64,000 nt of DNA from Planctobacterium sp965279005 (GTDB taxonomy: Bacteria > Pseudomonadota > Gammaproteobacteria > Enterobacterales > Alteromonadaceae), in assembly GCA_965279005.1 (NCBI GenBank), contig CBDIHK010000024.1, positions 62,001-126,000 on the forward strand. Reading direction: 5' to 3'. Position 1 is the stretch's first letter. Each line of letters opens with the position of its first letter. The position numbers and the translations under genes are program-made. The notes under the pieces were generated by a model that worked only from the letters and a program-made list of their open reading frames with translations, was not told where the DNA came from and made no database searches. Shown piece after piece: positions 37,001 through 43,455 of the stretch.

Positions 37001-37201
37001 AGTAAACCCGTCGAATCTATTTAGACCATCTTCAGTGCCTACCCATAGGAAGCCCCTTTGGTCTTGAGTCACACTTCTTACCACCCCATGGCTCAAACCA
37101 TCCGATTCAGAAAGTCGGGAAAATACAAATTCAGTGGCAAATAAATGTGGAGAAATGAGAAGGATTATCGCTAAAAATGTCTTTAGTGAGCTTCTTATCA
37201 T
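34058..37201 (-). CDS. Beta-propeller sensor diguanylate cyclase (Reg_prop, Y_Y_Y, GGDEF)
   Basis: 1047 residues. A signal peptide (MIRSSLKTFLAIILLISPHLFA) is followed by about twelve or more propeller repeats of the type GxxWVGTxxGLNRYD (residues 25-690), a Y_Y_Y domain, one membrane helix (about 790-812), a coiled coil and a GGDEF domain with the active motif WGGDEF near 920. No RxxD inhibitory site is seen in front of it (FYLI stands there). It should sense a periplasmic signal and make c-di-GMP. The start at 37201 gives a proper signal peptide; a GTG at 37252 lies in a hairpin. It is 60 bp downstream of the subtilase. Confidence 0.9.
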   Translation of the reverse strand: MIRSSLKTFLAIILLISPHLFATEFVFSRLSESDGLSHGVVRSVTQDQRGFLWVGTEDGLNRFDGFTYRQFKFMRGEKRAGDVVADMVMVDNDLWIGLDNGGLIRLNTLTEDYSFVADDIFINQNIERLFVDASGNVWVGTAQSSIIKLDVTIDGGVEVESLQQSVGTSPRKVTAIAQDELGRMWFGTDGNGIDIYHPGTKKWLRVEHQETHSQSLSSNRVSYILKDKSGDMWIGTIDGGLNHYHMATRKITRHQHNPQNTFSLVDDHVITIMQAESGAIWIGTDKGLSLYEDGRFESIKHDSSSVHSLSNNRVLSLHQDRANLIWVGTLNGLNRYDPSTKQFNHTIPRISPEYNHAVITGFAQLSDGTQLISTYGGGIVKQPSGSENWEMYGAKDGLPDERVMSIFVDRKDGIWAGTRSKGLIYKAKDSKDWENYVSDGTANALPSNGVTDVIQDSNGEIWVSTYQGGLSRKGNSGFLNIPVTDSTGGGLSNKNVIQMFEGSDGLLYLATDGGLNIVSPSDLSVEQISTANGFELSSDTLTYVHEDRKGNIWLATYGTGINLWRYQDRNTRTNNFQVISTAQGMASNVVYGIAEGDDGNIWASTGKGLSKIDSDTLAITNYNVSQGLQGNDFNVGAVFKDASGVMYFGGINGYNHFSAKELNFDSPIPPVELLSVYAINEKQDIPIDGSPITFYHNDYLVSFDYVALDFAAPEKNQYQYRLMGFDQEWVEVGNLRRATYTNLPAGDYQFQVRAANLDGQFSEPQINLAISKAPAPWQTVWAYSLYVLALSMAVFLFLRQQMRKLAREEKQRKELEIQVKARTQELKEQNKKLKSLNTQLKRAHSEDALTGAFNRHFLDEFLKQQLPLLCPEQGDTNNVMPVLLIDMDNLKPINDTYGHAAGDAAIVHMAQTLEKALGDDFYLIRWGGDEFMVVGIANDVGQSLSFLKDVKNTVAAESFKYFDHDIDLTCSMGLSFYPFDQSAPQAMSWDQVSMLADKALFLAKKQPGISWCAVTKPKREINDLYISELIHCQNISEVSDLIEIEKS

Positions 37202-37227
37202 AGTTTCAATTGATGCAGGGTAAGGAA

Positions 37228-37262
37228 AGGTGGTCTGTTTATAATAGACCACCTATTTTTTT
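37228..37262. terminator. Intrinsic terminator between subtilase and GGDEF gene
   Basis: AGGTGGTCT (37228-37236) and AGACCACCT (37246-37254) form a perfect 9-bp stem with a 9-nt loop. On the plus strand it runs into ATTTTTTTT, an ideal terminator, although both flanking genes are on the minus strand. On the minus strand it follows the subtilase stop and is trailed by TTTCCTT, a weaker tract. Confidence 0.8.
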
Positions 37263-39088
37263 TATTCTTGGCCAACCCAGCTAACGACATTGGTTTGGAT
37301 TGTAAGCGGGACATCTACATGAGCTGTTTGAGGGATAGTTGCACCATCTAACGTAAAACTGTCCCGCCACAGGTGGCTGTCCCGCCACAGGTGGCTGTCC
37401 CGCCACAGGTGGCTGTCCCGCCACAGGTGGCTGTCCCGCCACAGGTGGCTGTCTCGCCACAGGTGGCTGTCTCGCCATAGGTGGCTATCCCGCCACAGGT
37501 GGCTGTCCCGCCATAGGTGGCTATCCCGCCATAGGTGGCTGTCCCGCCATAGGTGGCTGTCCTGTAGCAAACCGCCGATAAATTGATCCATGCTACCTGT
37601 CTCAGGTTCTACCGCTACCGGGCCCACGAAGTGGTTCCTTCCTTCGATATCCGCTGCAATATCGAGTCCTTGGTTTGCACAAGCTGTAGCATCTGAAAGC
37701 ACAGCAGAGGTCACATCCACCCTTCCCGCGCCTTGGGAAAATGGGCTTTCGTAGTCTGTCCCAGCAGAGTTCATGATAGGTGTCGCGCTGGCAATCAATT
37801 TACATTTCACTTCATCTGGGGTCAGGTGGGGATGGTATTCAAGCATCAATGCTACAACACCTGATACCGCTGCCGCGGCTTGGGATGTGCCAGACATGGC
37901 AAAGTAATCCAAACCATTGTGATAGTCGGGATAATCAAGCGCTAGTTTAGAGTTAGTATCCATGAGGCCGACAGCATGCCCACCAACAGCAACAACTTCC
38001 GGCTTCATAAACCCTTCAACAGTCGGCCCCATGCTAGAAAATGAAGTCATGGAGTCGTCAGAAAAATCACTTACCGTATAATTGTCGGTGTAGGCACCCA
38101 CTGTAATAACGTAAGGGTTGTTTCCTGGCACGCCTATAGCCATGGTTTCGCTTTTCTTGTTGCCGGCACTTGCGACAACAACTATCCCCGCCTGCCACGC
38201 TTTCATCGCCGCGATATTAACAGGGTCGTCCCAATAAAAGCTCGAAGGGGGCGCACTAAATGAAAGGTTAAGCACTTTAATGTTTAATGCATCTTTAAAC
38301 TCAACCGCAAACTGGATGCCATCGACAACAGAAATGTAGTCTCCCGCACCATCACCATCGAATGCTTTAATCGATAGCAACCTAGCATCCGGGGCAACAC
38401 CGTAATAGCGGCTAAACACATCCAATTGAGAGTTGACCGCCAGGGAGGCCAAGTGGGTCCCATGCCCAGATGCGTCGGTATCTTGGTTCTCCACAATGCC
38501 AAGAATCGAGTTATAGGTGCCGTAGAAACGATTTTTATTGTAGCCGTCTCGATTAATCCCTTTCATGCCGTTAATCCCAGTATCTAGGATTGCAACGGTC
38601 ACACCTTGTCCGTACCAACCGGCGTCATGCATGGGAAGCGCACCCATTTGAAAAGGCAGCACTGCTTGATCTACTGTCGCCATTTCATGCCACGAGTGTG
38701 ATGCGCTCATGGTGGGTTCAGTTAGCTTTAACGGTGATAGATGAGGTTTATCTAGCTTTGCTTTAGGGTTGTGCTTAAGGCCAGCAACTGAATTGGAACT
38801 AACGCTTCTATTCGCAGACACCCTGTAGCCTGAATCTTGCAGCTTCTTCACTTGAAGCTTAGTGAGTTTTGCTGCTACACCATTGATGATTTGTAGCTGC
38901 CGCGTTATCTGGCCATCAATTGCATTGACTTTAGCCACAGTGTCAGAATATTTTTGCCCAATAACGATGTATTGTTTTGCCGTTTTGTCCTGTGTTTCTT
39001 CATCGCTATGATACTTGTATAGCGATTGTGCCGAAGCCCCGAGGATTGCTAGCGCAGATACTGCAATAATAATCAGCGATTTTCTCAT
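37262..39088 (-). CDS. Exported subtilisin-like serine protease with C-terminal DSHLWR repeats
   Basis: 608 residues. Signal peptide (1-20), an I9-type propeptide (about 38-95, QYIVIGQKY ... LQVKKLQDSGYRV) and an S8 catalytic domain with Asp169 (AILDTG), His212 (SGHGTH), oxyanion Asn310 (SAGN) and Ser402 (SGTSQAA). Residues 511-576 are eleven uninterrupted copies of SHLWRD, then a 32-residue tail. The start at 39088 has a purine-rich ribosome site and gives the signal peptide; the frame is open 87 codons further but that part looks noncoding. Being exported, it could be T2SS cargo (inference). It is followed by a terminator and the GGDEF gene. Confidence 0.93.
   Translation of the reverse strand: MRKSLIIIAVSALAILGASAQSLYKYHSDEETQDKTAKQYIVIGQKYSDTVAKVNAIDGQITRQLQIINGVAAKLTKLQVKKLQDSGYRVSANRSVSSNSVAGLKHNPKAKLDKPHLSPLKLTEPTMSASHSWHEMATVDQAVLPFQMGALPMHDAGWYGQGVTVAILDTGINGMKGINRDGYNKNRFYGTYNSILGIVENQDTDASGHGTHLASLAVNSQLDVFSRYYGVAPDARLLSIKAFDGDGAGDYISVVDGIQFAVEFKDALNIKVLNLSFSAPPSSFYWDDPVNIAAMKAWQAGIVVVASAGNKKSETMAIGVPGNNPYVITVGAYTDNYTVSDFSDDSMTSFSSMGPTVEGFMKPEVVAVGGHAVGLMDTNSKLALDYPDYHNGLDYFAMSGTSQAAAAVSGVVALMLEYHPHLTPDEVKCKLIASATPIMNSAGTDYESPFSQGAGRVDVTSAVLSDATACANQGLDIAADIEGRNHFVGPVAVEPETGSMDQFIGGLLQDSHLWRDSHLWRDSHLWRDSHLWRDSHLWRDSHLWRDSHLWRDSHLWRDSHLWRDSHLWRDSHLWRDSFTLDGATIPQTAHVDVPLTIQTNVVSWVGQE
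37361..37558 (-). repeat. Eleven 18-bp tandem repeats coding for SHLWRD
   Basis: Eleven contiguous 18-bp units (plus-strand consensus GTCCCGCCACAGGTGGCT). The five units nearest the 3' end of the gene are identical. The other six differ at only three positions, eight substitutions in all, and every one falls in a third codon position (CGG/CGA, CTG/CTA, GAC/GAT), leaving the peptide unchanged. Confidence 0.98.
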
Positions 39089-39372
39089 TTTCTTTCTCGC
39101 TATTGTCTGCTTCCCGTTGAAAGGTAAGTAATCGGCTCCAGTCTGATTACATTCTGTAACAAAGTTCGCGAATCTACAGGTGTTCTGTTCATTTTTCAAT
39201 CCCCTACGGTATTTCAACCCATTTTTTTTCGTGATTATGGCTATTGTTAGAAATTTTATTTCGTGTAATTCGTTTAAGTGGGGTTTTTGTTCCTCTATTT
39301 GTTTACATTTCCGTAACAATTGGGCGGGTTTGCGCCAAGTTGTGCTCACTTTTAATGGGTGCTGATTAGTCC

Positions 39373-39654
39373 TTATGCCAATGTGACTATTTCAATAATA
39401 TTGTTTCCGTATTTAAAGGATTGAAACTGCAACAGTCCACTAATCGGCAAACCATTAATCACCTGCTCCGCTCTCGCTGCCCCGATACAGGCTACCCGCT
39501 CATCTTTGTTTGCTAAGGACATTATTTGACAGCAAGCCTTAGCTTCGAAGGTATCTATATTAATGCTATCGGGAGCAACAACAATTGTGCATCCAGTGAT
39601 AGATTTGTGCTCAAGCCATATAACTAATAGGCACAGGTTGCTGCAAAAATGCAT
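39373..39654 (-). CDS. Hypothetical small protein upstream of subtilase
   Basis: A 93-residue frame with a protein-like composition (IVVAPDSINIDTFEAKACCQIMSL cut short here to its character: mixed hydrophobic strands and three cysteines). No family is recognised. Its ATG lacks a ribosome site, but a shorter frame with a strong one starts 100 bp upstream and overlaps it in the -1 frame. It could be the second part of a frameshifted or corrupted gene. It reads toward the subtilase, 284 bp away. Confidence 0.35.
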   Translation of the reverse strand: MHFCSNLCLLVIWLEHKSITGCTIVVAPDSINIDTFEAKACCQIMSLANKDERVACIGAARAEQVINGLPISGLLQFQSFKYGNNIIEIVTLA

Positions 39655-39755
39655 AGCAAAGGACTGCTGGCTCTAGATGGAACCGGTATAAATGATCCCG
39701 CAATTGCAATGTAGAATTGAATTTTTCTAAAAAAGTTTGATGTGCGGATGTTCAT
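39624..39755 (-). CDS. Possible 43-residue peptide with strong ribosome site
   Basis: ATG at 39755 stands 7 nt after AAGGAGAG (39770-39763), among the strongest ribosome sites in the window. The frame codes for a 43-residue peptide starting MNIRTSNFFRKIQFYIAIAG, basic then hydrophobic like a signal peptide, and stops at 39624. The frame at 39373-39654 overlaps it and would be joined by a -1 shift; the two may be one gene. No family is recognised. Confidence 0.4.
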   Translation of the reverse strand: MNIRTSNFFRKIQFYIAIAGSFIPVPSRASSPLLCIFAATCAY

Positions 39756-39827
39756 AACACCTCTCTCCTTTAAAACGCCTTATTGACAAGGATATGGTTG
39801 AGAAGTAATCGGCGGTATGCAAACAAG

Positions 39828-39867
39828 GCTGCCTAGGAGTTTGATCGGGGGGTCACTCCTAGGCAGC
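39828..39867. repeat. 13-bp perfect hairpin
   Basis: GCTGCCTAGGAGT (39828-39840) and its exact reverse complement (39855-39867) with a 14-nt G-rich loop. On the plus strand GCAGCTAGTTTTTG follows about 20 bp later; on the minus strand it lies some 58 bp before the AAGGAGAG ribosome site. It could be a terminator, a leader structure or part of a small RNA. Confidence 0.75.
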
Positions 39868-39931
39868 GTCTGTGAGCAGCTAGTTTTTGTTGGTACTGGG
39901 CTGTCCCATTTTCTTGTTGTTGCTTGTAATT

Positions 39932-39958
39932 ATGATACATAGAGTGTGTCTGTATCAT
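39932..39958. repeat. 8-bp inverted repeat, operator-like
   Basis: ATGATACA (39932-39939) and TGTATCAT (39951-39958) with an 11-nt spacer. The size and spacing suit a dimeric regulator or a weak hairpin; no regulator is assigned. Confidence 0.4.
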
Positions 39959-40241
39959 TATCATTAAACACATCTGGCCGTTCCTTGGGACTGGCACTTG
40001 TTATTTTTATTTTAGCCAGTCCGGCTCAACCATCCGTGAATTGACAATGATATTAGGTAGGTATCGCAGTGACCGTTATTAAAATACCGACAGGATTTAT
40101 AACAATTGCGACATTGCCTTGGCTTACTTCTTAACTTACTGAAAAATAAGAAATAAAAATTTAGTTGACCGCTGGTTATTTATATTTTTGGGGTGAAATA
40201 CAGGTTCATTAGGAGCAAGATTCCAAGCTAAGATACGCTAA

Positions 40242-40267
40242 ATCCTACTACTAGGATGTGTATCCTA
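40242..40267. repeat. TAGGAT/ATCCTA half-site cluster
   Basis: ATCCTA at 40242-40247, TAGGAT at 40252-40257 and ATCCTA at 40262-40267; the last two form the palindrome TAGGATGTGTATCCTA. Evenly spaced at 10-bp steps, so all on one helix face, as in an operator. The bound protein is unknown. Confidence 0.4.
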
Positions 40268-40442
40268 ATGCGCGGGAAGTATCATACTCGTGATTTTGTG
40301 ATAAGAGCTTAACACCTTCAGGCAATGGGATTCTGTCTAGGTGACAAGCAACTCTTGCTGGTAGGCAAAATTGAGTAATTACTTGATCTAAACCTAATGG
40401 AGTCGGTATCAGTTAACCTGGCGTTTGATCCTAAAGTGTAAA

Positions 40443-40478
40443 AATGCAGGAACACATCGTTCCTCGAAAAACCTGCAT
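40443..40478 (-). terminator. Terminator after solute-binding protein gene
   Basis: On the minus strand AGGAAC and GTTCCT (40459-40464 and 40448-40453) form a 6-bp stem followed by GCATTTTTA. A wider pairing of ATGCAGG (40444-40450) and CCTGCAT (40472-40478) can form instead. The structure begins at the gene's stop codon. Confidence 0.7.
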
Positions 40479-41197
40479 CACTTTACCCCTAGCTTGTCTA
40501 ATAAAACCGGACTAGAGTTGATATTGGCTGCTAGCCAGGTGTCCATGCTCAACTCGGGTATCGCTAAAATGAGTTCGGCGTTTTGATCCATACTTAAGTA
40601 TTTGGATGACATGGTTTCGATATTGTCCCGATCATCTATAACAAAGTCGACCCTGCCTTTGCTCAACAATTGCCATGACTCTGCAATATTGGCAGTGATA
40701 AACAGGTTTTCTTGTTGGCTAAATCCTTTTGTGGTTAATACAGTTTCTGAAATGTCCCGTCGCTGGACAGCAATGGTATAACCCATGGCATCTTCCAAGT
40801 TATCCACTACGATATCACCCCGTGACACCAACTTGATAAGGCCCATTTCATAGCGGTGCACTATGGTTAACCAATGGAACTGGCGTTCCCGCTCGGGCGT
40901 CCGGGCGATATTGCTGATTAATACGTCCGGTTCTTGTAGCGCAATTTCGTAGGCACGGCTCCAGGGGAATACTTCAAACTTGGGCTGTAAGCCTGATTGC
41001 GCCAGTTTTGCTTTTATCAAGCTGGGAATAGGGCCAACTATATCGTTGCCGTCAAATGTTTGGTGGGGAGGCGAATATTCCATCACTACCCGCACAGGCT
41101 CAAGCTGGGGGCTTTGTCCCCATGACAGGGGGCTTAACAGCATTATTGTTAGTGTGAAAACAACAATTGCGGTGCCCGGAGAAAATAACTTGTTCAT
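40478..41197 (-). CDS. Periplasmic solute-binding protein, family 3-like
   Basis: 239 residues. A signal peptide (about 1-27, ending SWGQ) precedes a type 2 periplasmic binding fold: VRVVMEYSPPHQTFDGNDIVGPIPSLI at the start, FEVFPWSRAYEIALQEPDVLI, then a second lobe (GYTIAVQRRDISE ... SKGRVDFVIDD). Orphan proteins of this kind without a permease are common in Alteromonadales and may serve signalling; no ABC transporter genes are adjacent. It is divergent from the first adenylate cyclase with a 169-bp gap and ends in a terminator. Confidence 0.8.
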   Translation of the reverse strand: MNKLFSPGTAIVVFTLTIMLLSPLSWGQSPQLEPVRVVMEYSPPHQTFDGNDIVGPIPSLIKAKLAQSGLQPKFEVFPWSRAYEIALQEPDVLISNIARTPERERQFHWLTIVHRYEMGLIKLVSRGDIVVDNLEDAMGYTIAVQRRDISETVLTTKGFSQQENLFITANIAESWQLLSKGRVDFVIDDRDNIETMSSKYLSMDQNAELILAIPELSMDTWLAANINSSPVLLDKLGVK

Positions 41198-41366
41198 ATA
41201 ACAGGTTCGACTACTACAATAGTTTTGATTATTCGCAGTTCGGATACTGAATTATTCTAACTATAAAGTAAACTATGGTAGATACAGCGCAAAATGGCGT
41301 TTTAATTTTTGGTAACGGTTTGCACCAGGTTGGGTCTCCAACTCACTCGGAACATAGCTTAAAAGA

Positions 41367-43325
41367 ATGAGTTTACAGCAGAATTTTACAATTAGGCTCA
41401 AACGAGTGCTGGGATATAATAGGATCCGCAGCAACCGCGCATTGGAAATTTTGCCTGAAGAAAAGCGCCACCTATTCCATGTCTTGCCATTCTTGTTGCA
41501 TATAAACCACCCTAGTTTTCCCGGTTACGTAGAGGCTGAAAATGCGCCAACAGGGCTGAATAACTATAATTTCAAACCGGTTTTAAAGTCTGCTTTGTTG
41601 GAAATATTCCCCCACTTGTCGGAGCTGGTGGAAAACATGCGCACAATTTGGCCGAAAAAGCGCATGATCGACTCTGTTTTATTGATGGGCAGTATTGGCA
41701 GCATTGGCCAGAATGCAAAGTCTGATTTTGACTATTGGGTGTGTATTGATGGCTCCCGCTTTGACGCAAAAAGCCGGGCGCTACTGCAGGAAAAGTTGCA
41801 GCTGGTAGAGCACTGGGCTGATTTGGAATTTGGCCTAGAAGTACATTTTTTCCTGTCTGAAATCGAAAATGTAAAAGCCAATGATTTTGGCCAGGCAGAG
41901 GGGGAGAGTGCAGGTTCGGCACAAGCGGTTTTTTTAAAGGCAGAATTTTACGCCACCAATATAATGATTGCCGGTAAGGTGCCGTTTTGGTGGTTAGTGC
42001 CCGACAAAGTTACCTCTAAACAATACGACCAGCTTTATGCTGCGTTGCAAGCAAATGAGGATCCTGATCCCAAGTGGTTTATGGATTTAGGCCATGTTGA
42101 AAAGCTAGTGCCGGAAGAAATATTCGGGGCAGCCATTTGGCAAATCAGTAAAGCGATGGATTCGCCATTTAAATCAGTGCTCAAGATGGCGAAGCTAGAA
42201 GTGTTCCTGGCGGGTGCTGAGCATGAACAACCCTTGTGCAATGTCCTGAAAAAGCGGGTACACGCAAAACCAGATAAAGAAGGGGACTTAAAAGACAAAG
42301 ATCCCTATGCCATGATGTTCGACCAGCTGGTGGACTTTTACCAGTCACGCGGCGACAAAGAGACGGTAGACCTTTTGCAAACCTGTTTGTATATCAAGAG
42401 CGAGTGCAAATTAACGGTACCTACCTTCGATAACGTGATGAATTTCAAGCGACAAATCATCGTTAACTATGTCATGGAATGGGGTTGGGATAAAAAGCGC
42501 TTAAAACGGTTGGACAATATAGAAGAATGGGATTTCCAGCAGGTTTCCGACCTGGGCAAGCGCATCCATAATTTCCTGATCAGCTGCTATCGGCGGATTT
42601 CGGCCAAAATCCAGCAGCAAAAACAGTTGGTAAGCGCTGAAGACTTGACCGTGATAGGTCGCAAAATTGATTCCTTCTACAGTAAAAAAGACGATAAGAT
42701 CGTTTATTTGAAACGGGCATTTGACGAAGGTTTGTATGTGCCATCAATCTCTATTAAAACCGAATTGGATTTAGGTAGCTCCAGTAAAAAGCGTTGGATG
42801 GCATTTAGGGGCAAACTGCTCGATAGGAATGACGTTACTAAGGATGAAACCTTCCTAAAAGAGAGCAGTGATCCGGTTGATTTGACCCTTTGGTGCGTGT
42901 TTAACCGGATAATCAACAACCGCACTAAAATCTACCTGTCCTACACCTGCGATCCGCTTAAAGAAGAAGATTTGAAGCACTTTATCAACGAAGTCACCAA
43001 GCTATTCCCGCCTATTCGGATCTCTGAATTGCCGCGCGACCAGCTGATGGCGCCATCCCGTATTTTGATTTGTTTGGCCGTTATCAATTTTGAAACCTGG
43101 CGCAACAGTACCGACTTGGAGTCAGTGCGCACCGTATACCTGACTAGTTGGGGCGAGCTGTATAGCGTGTCGGGCTTTGATGCCCTCAATAGCCTGCGCA
43201 GCCGCTTATTTGGTGATGAACAGGCTGCACAAACCTATGTGCTGACCCACAATGGCCCCCACAAGAGACGCTTGTATGAGCAGTTCAAAGAGCGCACCAA
43301 CCTCAATTTTGAGCACTTTTTATAG
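41367..43325 (+). CDS. Short class I adenylate cyclase, copy 1
   Basis: 652 residues matching the N-terminal and middle parts of class I (CyaA-type) adenylate cyclases: FHVLPFLLHINHPSFPGYV, then the nucleotidyltransferase motif MGSIGSIGQNAKSDFDYWVC near 110 (G-S and D-F-D metal ligands), and EIFGAAIWQISKAMDSPFKSVLKM. Enteric CyaA is about 850 residues; the C-terminal regulatory third is missing, and the stop is not near a frame disruption. It should make cAMP from ATP. It is followed after 130 bp by a second copy of near-equal length and roughly 60 percent similar sequence by eye. Confidence 0.88.
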   Translation: MSLQQNFTIRLKRVLGYNRIRSNRALEILPEEKRHLFHVLPFLLHINHPSFPGYVEAENAPTGLNNYNFKPVLKSALLEIFPHLSELVENMRTIWPKKRMIDSVLLMGSIGSIGQNAKSDFDYWVCIDGSRFDAKSRALLQEKLQLVEHWADLEFGLEVHFFLSEIENVKANDFGQAEGESAGSAQAVFLKAEFYATNIMIAGKVPFWWLVPDKVTSKQYDQLYAALQANEDPDPKWFMDLGHVEKLVPEEIFGAAIWQISKAMDSPFKSVLKMAKLEVFLAGAEHEQPLCNVLKKRVHAKPDKEGDLKDKDPYAMMFDQLVDFYQSRGDKETVDLLQTCLYIKSECKLTVPTFDNVMNFKRQIIVNYVMEWGWDKKRLKRLDNIEEWDFQQVSDLGKRIHNFLISCYRRISAKIQQQKQLVSAEDLTVIGRKIDSFYSKKDDKIVYLKRAFDEGLYVPSISIKTELDLGSSSKKRWMAFRGKLLDRNDVTKDETFLKESSDPVDLTLWCVFNRIINNRTKIYLSYTCDPLKEEDLKHFINEVTKLFPPIRISELPRDQLMAPSRILICLAVINFETWRNSTDLESVRTVYLTSWGELYSVSGFDALNSLRSRLFGDEQAAQTYVLTHNGPHKRRLYEQFKERTNLNFEHFL

Positions 43326-43455
43326 CTTTTGTGGCAAACAAAAAACCGGGTTCTAGGCAAAGTTTATGCACGGCTTGGATCCATAAATCTCGCTTTAATC
43401 TGTCAATCATCGATATAGGCGGCTATATTGTAGGAAAAACCTATTAACGGCGGAT

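Larger units (their letters stand above)
39656..40443. other. Palindrome-rich region without a confident gene
   Basis: About 0.8 kb between the small ORFs and the solute-binding protein terminator. It holds a 13-bp perfect hairpin (39828-39867), an 8-bp inverted repeat (39932-39958), a TAGGAT/ATCCTA cluster (40242-40267) and two degenerate copies of the dispersed repeat (39674-39692 and 40393-40411). It should include the promoter for the minus-strand small ORFs and perhaps the subtilase. Confidence 0.5.

Noticed and set aside
37361..37558. Tandem 18-bp repeats as a CRISPR-like array
   Set aside because: There are no spacers; the units are contiguous, in frame and code for a constant hexapeptide inside a protease gene. 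No cas genes are present.
39089..39349. N-terminal extension of the subtilase from 39349
   Set aside because: It would place about 87 basic, unconserved residues before a clear signal peptide; the ATG at 39088 has a ribosome site.
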